From: a virus
IMG/VR virus record: IMGVR_UViG_3300017971_000035
Coordinates: 1 to 64,000 of that record
Direction: 5' to 3' (one strand)
Length of the DNA: 64,000 bases
Part shown: positions 10,160 to 20,100 of the stretch, piece by piece
How positions within the stretch are numbered: the first letter of the stretch is position 1
How the letters are laid out: each line of letters opens with the position of its first letter
Translations under genes and position numbers: made by a program
The notes under the pieces: model-generated
What the model was told of the DNA's origin: nothing
Database searches by the model: none
The model's input: the letters and a program-made list of their open reading frames with translations, nothing else

Positions 10160-10459
10160 CTAATCCATTAAAAAATCTGTGCTTTCTCCCTGATTTTTAA
10201 GCAGTAAAACCATTCCCTTTTCGATACGTTGAATCGCTTTGCCGTTATCATCAGACTCTTTGCCAATTCTTTCCTTGAAACGCTGAATGTTGTCATGCCT
10301 TTCTTTGCAATCGACATTATTTACTTTTTCATCCAGAATTTCTTTCATGGCCTGTTTGCTGTTATTCTTAACATTGCTTCTATGATTGAAGTATGTTATT
10401 GCTACTCCAAAAATAGTTGCAACGGTTCCAATTGTTACAGCATCAACTGAAATGTTCAA
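10160..10459 (-). CDS. single-pass membrane protein, holin-like or lysis accessory candidate
   Basis: A 99-residue protein. Residues about 5-24 form one hydrophobic segment (VDAVTIGTVATIFGVAITYF). A charged helical tail with a single Cys and coiled-coil periodicity follows. Phage proteins with one N-terminal membrane helix and a charged tail include holins and haemolysin-type accessory proteins, but no family signature proves this here. It lies between two small structural genes. An alternative is a virion membrane-contact protein. Confidence 0.6.
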   Translation of the reverse strand: MNISVDAVTIGTVATIFGVAITYFNHRSNVKNNSKQAMKEILDEKVNNVDCKERHDNIQRFKERIGKESDDNGKAIQRIEKGMVLLLKNQGESTDFLMD

Positions 10460-10460
10460 A

Positions 10461-10850
10461 TCAAACTCCTATCATCAGAACGTTATCAGGAAGAGTGGCA
10501 TGGCTGCTGGTTTTCCAAATTTCTCCTGTAGCAGCTCCAGCTCCAACCTGGGTGGCTCCGGATTTGATGGTTAGAATATAATGATTTCCGACCGTCTGTA
10601 CATGGCCTCCTTCAATTAATCTGTGGGCCTCAACATCAAGGACAATGAATTTCCATTGTTTTGCAGTAGGATCCCATGTAAAATAGGTACGGCCGGCAAC
10701 AACCAGGGAAATACCCGAATATCCATAAAGCAATTGAGACCTGTCTGGTGCGGTAAAAAAGCCATCCGGAGTCGGGGCCGTAGTACGGCGCCAGGGCAAT
10801 TTAAAATGAATTGCCGACCGGCGTTTTTGTCTGGTATCCATGTTTGCCAT
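10461..10850 (-). CDS. small conserved virion-cassette protein
   Basis: A 129-residue protein. The N-terminus is basic (MDTRQKRRSAIHFKLPWR), followed by a Pro-rich turn and a beta-rich body containing Gly, Thr and Tyr. Basic N-termini of this kind (RSAIHxxLPWR) recur in small proteins of phage tail cassettes whose role is unknown. The start overlaps the stop of the fibre gene by one base, so it is coupled to fibre expression. No catalytic residues are apparent. Confidence 0.65.
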   Translation of the reverse strand: MANMDTRQKRRSAIHFKLPWRRTTAPTPDGFFTAPDRSQLLYGYSGISLVVAGRTYFTWDPTAKQWKFIVLDVEAHRLIEGGHVQTVGNHYILTIKSGATQVGAGAATGEIWKTSSHATLPDNVLMIGV

Positions 10851-13800
10851 TATGGTCCAGTTACCACCTTTCCAAGAGTTGCGACAGATCCATTATCGGT
10901 ATCTGAAGATTTCTGGTCAACGACAGAACCAGCATCATTGTAAAGTTGGTGTGTAGTTCCATCGTGGTCTTTTTTGTTTCGCCAAGCCTTATAGAGGTAT
11001 CCGATTTTGGTAGTAAGAGATACCGTTGCTCCTGGAGTTCCTTGACCTGGTTCAGCATAGGTATCTGTATTCAAGGCATCAACGATTTCATCATTAACAT
11101 CGGTTTTACCCTGGGAATTAAGCTGAACCTCCTGACCGGCATTAAGATCAACTGCTGGGTGTGAACCATTGACATTATTATAATCAATTCCAGCTTCACC
11201 TGTTGTTGCGATATCAAGAGTCCGACCGGCAACTGTAGGTTTAAGAGCCCCATAATCAGAAAGGGCTGTGTCTGCTTGAGCATTAATATTTGGAAGATTT
11301 ACATTGTCAAGTTCATTCGGAGTAATGCTTCCATTTCCAACATAGGTCCATGCTCCATTAAGATAAAGTGAACCGGCAGAAGGAGAATCCATTGAAAGCC
11401 TACCATATCCACCATTGAAATATGCAGTCGCATTTGCATTCATACCATTGAGAGTAAGAAGGTCAATACTGGTATTTGAAAAGACAAGGTTCTGAGCTGC
11501 GGACGGAGAATTCATATTTATGAGGAATTGTCCATCTTCAAATGTACATTCATGCAGAACAATAGAACCAGCTTCAGATCCATTTAATATGAATTGATTA
11601 TGAAGCACACATCTTACAAATCTTTCATTATTCACATTTGTAATAGCATCAATTCGACAATCATAAAATGTATTGCTATTAGAATCTGAGTGTCTGGTTC
11701 CTGTAATATTAAGACCTCTGACAACACAGTCTGCTAAGTAATATGAACCTGCACCAAAATCAACTTCTACGTTTGACTCTCTCACGCCAAAAAGTTCAAC
11801 GCTTGATATGTTTGCATTTACAGCCGGAGGATTGAGGACATATATTTTTCCGAATCCCGTACTATCAGCAAGTGTTTGAGCATCAGACCAATTATCGACA
11901 GGATTGTCTGGTGTTCCATGAGTACCGATAGTGGTTCCATTTAATCCAGAAGAATCAAGCCAAATACCTCCATTATACACTGAAAGTTTGGTATCATTTT
12001 GAATGGCAGTTACTTCTGCAGAGCTGGCTACATTTCCACCAATGTTCAGATAATCCATATATCCAGCTCTTGCAGCGGAAAGCCTGGAAAGTAGAGTATC
12101 CACATCAGCAGGTATGTTTGTAGGTCCAAGTTCATCCAGATAACCAGCACGAACAGCGGTAAGGCGAGTTTCAAGTTCATCGACATAGGCTTTTATCTGA
12201 GCAAGGCCGTAGGTCCCATCGGTGACCTCTGCGTATGAATCTCCTGTTTGTGGTGTGTGGCCATTCAGATTATCTAAATAGCCGGCACGTGCGGCCGTAA
12301 GGCGTGATTCGAGTTCGTCCACAAGACCCTCAAGGACCGATAGCCCATAGGTCCCTGAAGTTACTTCAGCATAGGAATCTCCGGTCTGAGGTGTATGACC
12401 GTTCAGATTATCAAGGTACCCTGCCCTGGCCGCGGTCAAGCGAGTTTCGAGCTCATCAACCAGTGTCTCTATAGCGGCCAGGCCGTAGGTTCCATCACCG
12501 AGTTCAGAAATGACAGTATCAATTTTGGTCTCATTGGCATTAATTTCAGTTTCAAGATCATCTTGAACAGAACTGGCTTCTGGAGATGCGGTTGCACCAG
12601 GAATATTTTCTCTCATCGCATTGACGATAACTTTCTTATTGGCATCAGTATCAGCAAGACTTGCGCTGCCCGGGGCTGCATCATATCTTGCGCTTCCACG
12701 CATTTCATAAAGGGCAACAGAACCCTCTTCCCATCCAAACTTAAAATTAAGTGCCTCTTCATTATCACCTGAACTGAGTTTAAGCCACATGTGATAAAGA
12801 CCGGTTCCATCTTTGACAAGTTTGGAAGTTACTCCTGAAACACCGGAGGCATCAAGAGCTGCACCACCATCTGTTTTGAAAAGGCGGCTGGTAATTTCGC
12901 CATCGTCACCGGTAATCTTGACACCAAGATCATCACTATCAGGATCTTCCATGTTTCCATCAGAATCCTTAAGAGCAACTTCTATGAGGTAATATTCATC
13001 ACCGGCATCTGGAATAAGATAATGACCTGCGACAGATGCTGAGAGCCTGGTTACATTGGATACCCCATTTATTGAAGTTTGCAAGGCAGTCAATGTTGTT
13101 TGGAGGTCAAAATCCAGCTCGTCCAGGTAACCAGCACGTACCGCAGACAATCGAGAAAGGAGTGTATCGATATCAGCTGGAATATTCGGAGCATTGAGCT
13201 CATCCAAGTAACCGGCTCGGGCAGCGGTGAGTCGTGAAAGAAGTGTATCAATATCGGCCGGAATATTAGCGGCCTGAAGTTCATCCAGGTACCCTGCTCT
13301 AGCAGAAGTAAGTCTTGATAATAAGGTATCAATGTCAGCAGGGATATTTGCAGCGGCTAATTCATCCAAATATCCGGCTCTGGTTGTTGTATAATTATCA
13401 TCCAGAGTTTTAAGGCGCTCATTAATTGAGTCAGCAGTGGGTGAACCAGGAATTGCAGTATCAAGTGCATTGTCAACTTCTGCATTGACATTGGTTTTAT
13501 TAACGTTTCCTTCTTCATCTGGAACAATTGCACCACTATCAGTAACTTTAAAGTTTCCAGATACTACCGCAGTACCGGCTGAACAAGTTGCCTCAAAAAT
13601 AACTTCCCCCGCACCTGAAAGATTGAGATATGAGTTCGCATTCATATTCCTCACTCTAAGAACACCGTGGAAATTACTCATCTGGACATAACTTGCCGCT
13701 GCTGGACTTGAAAAATCCAATAGAGCTTCTAATGATGGATTTTGTCTTGAACTATAGCAGCTATCAAAATGAACTTTTCCTCCATCATTAACACCTGCAA

Positions 13801-15238
13801 TTTCATGTATTTGGCATCTTTTATATGTTCCATTTGGATTGGCCACATTAAGTGAACAATCCTCGGCCATAATTGATCCTTTATCTGTACTTGAATCCAT
13901 GTAGACGTTTCTGAATAGGGCACCAGTGACAGTAGCTGAATTATCCCAAGCACCAGCGGCACCACCTTCATCTATAGTATGAGAACCGACTCCTATAATT
14001 TCCCAATTGGAAAAATCAGCACCAAGAACTAAGCTGCTTGCTTTTGTAACATATATGCGATGGATACCGAGAGCAAGACCTATTGTCCTACAAGCATCAT
14101 CAGATGAAACTGGATTATCCGGTGTACCATCAGTTCCGAGAACAGTATTTGTATTTGCGGCACCTTCATCAAACCAAACACCACCTTGATATATTGATAT
14201 TTTTGTGTCACCCTTTATTTGATCTATATCAGCCGGTAAGTTTGCGGCGGCAAGTTCATCAAGGTAACCAGCTCTGGCAGATGATAATCTGGATAACAAT
14301 GTATCAATATCAGTTGGAATATTTTCCGCAGACAATTCATCAAGATTGGATGCCCTGGCTGCTGTTAATCTGGAAAGGAGAGTATCAATGTCTGCTGGTA
14401 TGTTGGCTGCACCCAGTTCATCAAGATAGCCGGCCCTGGCTGCTGTAAGCCTGGTTTCCAATTCATCAACGTAGGCTTTGATGACAGATAAACCATAGGT
14501 TCCAGAAGTGAGTTCAGCATAATTATCACCAGTTTGAGCAGTATGGCCATTGAGGTTATCCAGGTAACCAGCACGAGCCGCTGTGAGCCTTCCTTCCAGT
14601 GTACTCACATCGGCTTTATAATCATTGAGAGTTTCTGAAGGAACGCCTTTTTGGTTCTTACCGCCAAAAGTGGTTCCCGTACTGTGGTCTGCAATAGGCT
14701 CTTCCCACACACCATCGGCAATTTCATTAACTGCATCAGTAGCCAGAGCTGCTGCATTAATTGCATTGGATCCGAATTTAGCAGCCGTGATTGCTCCATC
14801 CTGAATAGCAGAAGCAGTGATAAGATTATTGGTAATTTCATCAGCGTGGACCTGAAGTTTATCGGTCCCTTTAACCATAGAATTATAAACTTGAGTAGGA
14901 ATCATATCATAGGAAACAGATCGAAAAGGAAGAACACCTGTGCAAAATCCAACTACTGTAAGAATACCTTCTTCGGTATTATTAAACGATGCTCCACCTG
15001 AAGCAGGGAGTTCAAGTTCATAATATCCTTGATCAGTATGGGCCCAGTCATAATCTCCACCGGTTGTTGGAGTAATTGCAGTTGTTACAATAGTTCCATC
15101 ATGCTTTTCAAGAATAGCATCAATTTCCATACCGGCTTGATCATAAGTAAGAGCTTCTTCACGAGATTTAAAATCGGTATCATCGATACAAGGACCGAGG
15201 ATAACTTTGATTGCGGTATCTACTGGTTTGTAAGGCAT
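10850..15238 (-). CDS. repeat-rich tail fibre / receptor-binding protein
   Basis: A 1,462-residue protein. Residues 1-140 form a beta-rich N-terminal domain resembling baseplate-attachment regions of fibres. The remainder alternates two kinds of module. One is a heptad-like coiled coil built from a repeat close to LTAARAGYLDELxAANIPAD with DTLLSRL. The other is a beta-helix-like domain of about 200 residues, present twice, around residues 340-560 and 1080-1320. Both copies begin with a matched DTKISIYQGG/DTKLSVYNGG motif and a GTDGTPDNPV/GTHGTPDNPV motif. This is typical of trimeric fibres that bind or degrade surface glycans. It is translationally coupled to the next small gene. Confidence 0.8.
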   Translation of the reverse strand: MPYKPVDTAIKVILGPCIDDTDFKSREEALTYDQAGMEIDAILEKHDGTIVTTAITPTTGGDYDWAHTDQGYYELELPASGGASFNNTEEGILTVVGFCTGVLPFRSVSYDMIPTQVYNSMVKGTDKLQVHADEITNNLITASAIQDGAITAAKFGSNAINAAALATDAVNEIADGVWEEPIADHSTGTTFGGKNQKGVPSETLNDYKADVSTLEGRLTAARAGYLDNLNGHTAQTGDNYAELTSGTYGLSVIKAYVDELETRLTAARAGYLDELGAANIPADIDTLLSRLTAARASNLDELSAENIPTDIDTLLSRLSSARAGYLDELAAANLPADIDQIKGDTKISIYQGGVWFDEGAANTNTVLGTDGTPDNPVSSDDACRTIGLALGIHRIYVTKASSLVLGADFSNWEIIGVGSHTIDEGGAAGAWDNSATVTGALFRNVYMDSSTDKGSIMAEDCSLNVANPNGTYKRCQIHEIAGVNDGGKVHFDSCYSSRQNPSLEALLDFSSPAAASYVQMSNFHGVLRVRNMNANSYLNLSGAGEVIFEATCSAGTAVVSGNFKVTDSGAIVPDEEGNVNKTNVNAEVDNALDTAIPGSPTADSINERLKTLDDNYTTTRAGYLDELAAANIPADIDTLLSRLTSARAGYLDELQAANIPADIDTLLSRLTAARAGYLDELNAPNIPADIDTLLSRLSAVRAGYLDELDFDLQTTLTALQTSINGVSNVTRLSASVAGHYLIPDAGDEYYLIEVALKDSDGNMEDPDSDDLGVKITGDDGEITSRLFKTDGGAALDASGVSGVTSKLVKDGTGLYHMWLKLSSGDNEEALNFKFGWEEGSVALYEMRGSARYDAAPGSASLADTDANKKVIVNAMRENIPGATASPEASSVQDDLETEINANETKIDTVISELGDGTYGLAAIETLVDELETRLTAARAGYLDNLNGHTPQTGDSYAEVTSGTYGLSVLEGLVDELESRLTAARAGYLDNLNGHTPQTGDSYAEVTDGTYGLAQIKAYVDELETRLTAVRAGYLDELGPTNIPADVDTLLSRLSAARAGYMDYLNIGGNVASSAEVTAIQNDTKLSVYNGGIWLDSSGLNGTTIGTHGTPDNPVDNWSDAQTLADSTGFGKIYVLNPPAVNANISSVELFGVRESNVEVDFGAGSYYLADCVVRGLNITGTRHSDSNSNTFYDCRIDAITNVNNERFVRCVLHNQFILNGSEAGSIVLHECTFEDGQFLINMNSPSAAQNLVFSNTSIDLLTLNGMNANATAYFNGGYGRLSMDSPSAGSLYLNGAWTYVGNGSITPNELDNVNLPNINAQADTALSDYGALKPTVAGRTLDIATTGEAGIDYNNVNGSHPAVDLNAGQEVQLNSQGKTDVNDEIVDALNTDTYAEPGQGTPGATVSLTTKIGYLYKAWRNKKDHDGTTHQLYNDAGSVVDQKSSDTDNGSVATLGKVVTGP
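12060..12490 (-). repeat. tandem coding repeats in the fibre gene, C-proximal cluster
   Basis: Roughly four imperfect copies of a 60-140 bp unit encode LETRLTAARAGYLDNLNGHT or its LLSRL variant. Several copies are joined by a TPQTGDSYAEVTxGTYGL linker. Third-codon positions differ between copies while the protein pattern is kept, so the array is old and under selection. Confidence 0.75.
13095..13395 (-). repeat. tandem coding repeats in the fibre gene, central cluster
   Basis: Four consecutive copies of a roughly 75-bp unit encode the pattern IPADIDTLLSRLTxARAGYLDEL. Protein identity between copies is very high while the DNA differs at many silent sites, so this is coiled-coil shaft and not a recent slippage product. 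Confidence 0.8.
14220..14620 (-). repeat. tandem coding repeats in the fibre gene, N-proximal cluster
   Basis: About five copies of the same 20-25 residue unit, ending with a TAQTGDNYAELTSGTYGL linker. This shaft segment lies before the first beta-helix-like domain. Confidence 0.75.
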
Positions 15239-15247
15239 CGTTTTCCC

Positions 15248-16396
15248 CTATTGACTATTTATTCCTGTCCTAAAGAACCATGGATGTTTTGTAGAAACTG
15301 CTGGTGATTGTGGTGTTCCTACACTAATAAAATTATACGGGTCATCCCATGAACTGTAATATGTCGCCCAATAATTATCGCCTTTGTTGTAATCAATCAT
15401 TATCATTACTTCATCGAATAAAGCATTGGCTTCATCCGAAAAAAGGTCTTGGCCGATGTCACAGATTTCCTGAAGCCTTAAAGCATACATGGCATCCCAT
15501 GTCAATGTACCAAGTGAAACGCCGTTTCGATATAATTCAGACTGTCCCGTGTCTACGTTATATCTTAAAGCTATGTGATACTCTACGCCATCAGCAAAAG
15601 TGCCGGTTTCTACATGTTCATCGCCACCTTCACCGTCATCGTTTCCAACAACAGTTATTCCTAATTCATCAAATTCATTGTCGATGAATAAATTAAAGTC
15701 ACCATTATTGGTATCACCAGCACTACTGAAAATCGGTATATATATGTCAGCATCGTCAGGTTCGACCCACATTGAGAAGACTACGATGTCTTCGGCAGTA
15801 GTGGATAGGCGATTAGTGTTAAAATCTATGAAGTCACCCGCACCGTCTAAGTCCTGGCGATAAGTAGAAACAGTACCTGTTCTTTGATCTGGAAGTCCGC
15901 CATTTTCTTCGGCATCCGTACCATTTCCAGACCTATCATCGTAAATAATTCCTGTACCGCTAGATACATCAAGTTCATTTGCATAAAGACATGAACTGTA
16001 TACATCATTAATACCACCAGTTGCAGCTTCTCCTGGTTGAGTCTTGCTGCCTCCAGCATTGTACCAGACATAAACAGTTTGATTTGAACCTGTGGTATCT
16101 ATTCCAAGAGCTATTTCACAATCAGCGTTGGCAGGATTATTATCAGTAGTAATGTAACGGATATGAATTGGTAGAAGATTTTCTCCAGCTTCATCGGAAG
16201 TAACCCGAATGTCACCGCCATTTGCCTGGCATGGATAACTACCATCAGCATCGAACATTTCTTGAGGAAGATTAGAATTAAGGACAACCCCATCCCACCA
16301 TAGTTTTGCAACGAAGTCAGATGGTGAACCTGAAACTTCTGTACCCTGTATAGTTATAGGGCAGTATCTATTCCATCCTTCGTCTGGTAAGGCCAT
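15248..16396 (-). CDS. LamG/concanavalin-A-like tail protein
   Basis: A 382-residue protein. Residues 1-130 resemble a DUF2341-type beta sandwich (WNRYCPITI near the start, TVYVWYNAGG about residue 105). Residues about 175-350 read as a LamG-like jelly roll: YRQDLDGAGDFIDF, then FSMWVEPDDADIYIPIF, YHIALRYNVDTGQSELYRNG and a terminal FDEVMIMI. Such domains bind carbohydrate, so this is probably an adhesin or minor fibre acting outside the virion. It lies immediately upstream of the fibre gene. No catalytic residues are apparent. Confidence 0.75.
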   Translation of the reverse strand: MALPDEGWNRYCPITIQGTEVSGSPSDFVAKLWWDGVVLNSNLPQEMFDADGSYPCQANGGDIRVTSDEAGENLLPIHIRYITTDNNPANADCEIALGIDTTGSNQTVYVWYNAGGSKTQPGEAATGGINDVYSSCLYANELDVSSGTGIIYDDRSGNGTDAEENGGLPDQRTGTVSTYRQDLDGAGDFIDFNTNRLSTTAEDIVVFSMWVEPDDADIYIPIFSSAGDTNNGDFNLFIDNEFDELGITVVGNDDGEGGDEHVETGTFADGVEYHIALRYNVDTGQSELYRNGVSLGTLTWDAMYALRLQEICDIGQDLFSDEANALFDEVMIMIDYNKGDNYWATYYSSWDDPYNFISVGTPQSPAVSTKHPWFFRTGINSQ

Positions 16397-16647
16397 TATT
16401 CAATTTGATTCTGATCTACCACATTCTTAATGGTGTTAAGTTTTGCTTGGATATCTGAAACCTCGGTTCTTATAGCGTTACCGAAATATTGAGGATCATC
16501 ATTCATACTTTCAGCCGCATTTGTAACATCAGTAAGAGCACTATCTACTGTGCCTTTTATCTTTGAAAGTATATTTTGAATGACAGTAAGTTGCCGAGCT
16601 GAGTTTGCTCTATATGCTACTTTGCTGATTTCACTTTTCTTCGGCAT
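16396..16647 (-). CDS. small helical virion-cassette protein
   Basis: An 83-residue protein, almost entirely helical. The N-terminus is basic (MPKKSEISK) and the body is amphipathic (IQNILSKIKGTVDSALTDV). The stop overlaps the start of the LamG-like gene by one base. The ribosome site AAAGGAGTGA precedes the ATG. Function is unknown; it could be a chaperone or a small connector for the fibre proteins. Confidence 0.6.
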   Translation of the reverse strand: MPKKSEISKVAYRANSARQLTVIQNILSKIKGTVDSALTDVTNAAESMNDDPQYFGNAIRTEVSDIQAKLNTIKNVVDQNQIE

Positions 16648-16662
16648 TATTCACTCCTTTTT

Positions 16663-17142
16663 TTAACCATCCACATAAAATTTCTGATTTGATTTAAGAT
16701 AAAAATCCGCGCCAGCTCTTACATCGCCATTTGCGGCAAGTTGTAAATTCTGTTTATCTGTTTCTGAACCGATGAAACCATCATCCTGAGATTCGAAATT
16801 CGGAGCATGAAGAGTTTCAGTTGGGGTTTTATAATTCAAATTTGGATTATCCTCAACCAGGTCGCCATCTGCATCGGCAAACGGAACTGAATGCTCTTCA
16901 AAAGTCGGTAAACTCGGACCCGGGGTTCCCCCTCCTGGGGTCGTCGCTTCGCCCGTACTAGTTGGTGGAGTATAAACAGTTTGGCCTGCAGATTGGCCGA
17001 CCGGAGTTGAGAGAACAGATCTGAGCCTATTCCAAATTGTTGCAATATCATCTTGGATCGCCTGAAATTTATCCTTATCATCCGTAAGCATATTAAGCCT
17101 AGTCGGATGATCCGGCATTAATTTTGTGAGGGCATTAGACAT
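16663..17142 (-). CDS. virion-cassette protein, unknown
   Basis: I start this 159-residue protein at the ATG at 17142 (MSNALTKLMPDHPTR). There the sequence GAGGGAAT gives a good ribosome site and the gene overlaps the upstream stop by 8 bases. A longer in-frame version would lie wholly inside the nozzle-like gene. Residues 1-55 are helical, residues 60-100 are a Pro/Gly/Thr linker, and the C-terminus ends in DFYLKSNQKFYVDG. It resembles a small tail adaptor or fibre-attachment protein. Function is unknown. Confidence 0.65.
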   Translation of the reverse strand: MSNALTKLMPDHPTRLNMLTDDKDKFQAIQDDIATIWNRLRSVLSTPVGQSAGQTVYTPPTSTGEATTPGGGTPGPSLPTFEEHSVPFADADGDLVEDNPNLNYKTPTETLHAPNFESQDDGFIGSETDKQNLQLAANGDVRAGADFYLKSNQKFYVDG

Positions 17143-20100
17143 ATTCCCTCGCAGGTATAAGTGAAGCGCCATCATGGCTAAATACATCACGTTGATAATA
17201 CTCGGCTGCTTCATCAGTGATTTTCTTGTTGTATAGCCGAAAATCAAACATTGATAAAACGAGGTCGTTCCATGTTCCTACGTAAACTTGATTGCTTGTT
17301 GAAGCTGGTAAATCAAAAGTTCCTATATCATATGATGTGACAAGACCATCTTCATCCCAAAGTTGTATTGACCCGTATATTTCTTCAACCAGTGTCGATT
17401 GGATTTTAATGATATACCATTTACTGATTTCAATATCATATTCCCAGATTAAATTTGTATTATCGTAGACTTTTATTTTTCTATCCCATGGAGGATAATC
17501 AGCATAGATATATACATGAAGTCTTTTGCCTCCTGAGATGATTTCTTTGTAGATATCAGATGTGGCATTACTTGATGAACCACCACCATATCTAAAGCCT
17601 GTGATGATTGTTCTTCCATTAACGAGATTCAGATTATTGAATACCAGTCCTTCGCCTTGGACATCTGGTCTCCATGCTGTCCTATAAACTCCGGAGAAAT
17701 CAGGACCAAAATCATCATCAAGTACCGGATTCGTATCTGCGTAAAGACCTGTGGCTCTATTTCTTCCTTTTGGAGGCTGTCTTGAAAGCCATATAGATAA
17801 ATCACTCGAAAGTGCGCTTTGATAATCTGTTTCTTTTATTACGATTTCAGGTGCTATACGGCGGCGAAGAGTATCATAATAATTTTTAATACCAACACAG
17901 CGAAGCTCTGATGCAGTACCAGATATCTCTGTCTGGATCCTGTAATCCTCAATTTGATAAGGATGTACTATCGTGGCTTTTGGTTCGGTCGTATCAACTT
18001 GTGATTCTGCAACTGAATTGCCATTAATGTATTTCTTACAAGTTATAATCTGGGCATCACGGAAACCATAACTATCATATCCTGAACCATCCTTGTTCGC
18101 CTCGTCTTGAGGTCTTAAATTCAGGTGTTCTTCTGTAAATCTAAGTTTAAATTCATGGTCTTTATCAGCATGTTCTCGTAATTTAATTGACCATGTAATT
18201 TCTGTTCCATCAGTGTCTGTATACTTATCAGTCCATCTGACAGGAAGGCTTTCTACTGAAGGAGTTTTTCTGGTGCAGATGAGCCAGGGTAAACCTTTTT
18301 CATTATCGAATGCTATTGTAATCGATGTTCCTTTTTCAGTTATGACTCTGAGATAGTTGGCCTGCAGTTCAGGAAATATCCAATCTGCTCCGGTTATCTC
18401 GGTGAATGAATATCCCTGTTGTCTTTCAATTGCTAATCTCCAGCATTTTGTTGACCTGGTTAAAGATTCGTTTACCAGATCATCTGTAGTTGTGGTTGCA
18501 AAAATAAGCAGGCCATAGAGGTTTGGTTCATAATATGCTGTAATTTCATATCTGAATTGTTCAAACTCAGTATTGATGTGGGATCTTCCTTGTTCATCAT
18601 ATAAAAGATTCGGACCATACCTGGCGCCATCGAATATTCTTATTCCAGGTTCGCTTGTAATGACCAATTTCTTACCTGTCGCAAAATCAGTTACACCCTG
18701 TTTATCCATGATTCCGACATAACTGTCAACCAGGCTTAATCCTGAAAGAATTGAAATGGCTTCTCCGACACGTTCATCTGTTATGACCTGGCTACTGTTT
18801 GTCTGTTCACGCCATGTTGAATTACTACAGTAGATAATGAGCTGATCCGGCATTTCCTGTAATTTTTTAATCGTATCTTTCACGATTTCAAATTGATAAT
18901 CAGCTCTATGATGGCCGGCCAAGTACCGATACTCTGCATTCAAATTGCAATAATGAAATTGTGTTCCATCTATTTCTGCAGTTACTAAAAAACCAGGTAC
19001 TGTTGCACCTAATTGACCAGAGGGCATTCCTGTCCAAAATCTACTGAGAACAGGGAAATCGGCAGAACGAGCCTCAAGATCCGTATCTGTTACATTATCG
19101 TTGAAATTTCTTCCAATGAGGTCAATTACAAGCGCCCGATCAGTTCCATCACCGCCAGTGCCATCGACTTCAAAAGTTGTGGAAGTCAGATATTTTCTGA
19201 TAATATTTACATGGCCACTATCCCAGTAACATGATTTACCTTCATCGGAACTGGATATTGTTCCATTGGAAAGAGTTACAATATTTCCGGAACGTGTACC
19301 TGTAAGAATGGTACTCGCACCTATTGCGCATTCATTGGATCCGGAGGGTAATACATCTGCAACATTAATTGATGTTGTGCTGTTTACCTTTACAATTTGA
19401 GTATAACTATAAGCTCCGGCTGGTGTTCTAAAATAAAGCCAACTTCCTAAATCATCAAGAGAAAATTCACCCTGGGATGCTGTGACTGCAACACCAGCAT
19501 AACTCACTTTCATGCAGGCTGCTACACGGACATCCTTGAGCCATATGAAATATTGATTATTCCTAACTGCATTTCCACCTATTCGCCAAGCAGGTCCTAA
19601 TGTCAAAGTAGCGTAAACTGAAAAATGCGTTTGTCCACGTGTGGAATTATTAACGAGTGCTGGTGTGCTTCTGTTACCTAATACACCCCATATAGTAACA
19701 GCAACATATGATATTGAATCTAATTTTCCTGTGGTAGTAAAATCAGCTCCAGCATCAGGAGCTGTAGGGGAGCTAATGGCACTTACATCAACATCAGGTT
19801 CTCCTGAAGAAATTACGAGATAACCATCTGTATCAAAATTAACCTGGATATATTCATACTCAGGAAAAGAGGCTTTTAATTCAGTTTCCATATAGGCGGC
19901 AATATCTTCCCAGGTATTCATGCCTTTCTTATAGGCAGAATAGTGAACATCACGAGTCTCAGTACCTATAGTAATACTAAAATCGGCATCACTATATCGC
20001 AGCCATGATTTAAGATAATGTCCAGTGGATTCTCTTACATCACATTTTGCAACAAGGTCTACATATGTTGAACCAAAGGTATAGGCAGAATCATTACCCC

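Noticed and set aside
12060-14620. Repeat array as CRISPR or minisatellite
   Set aside because: Units are in frame, have no constant spacer length and encode a coiled-coil motif in the fibre gene.
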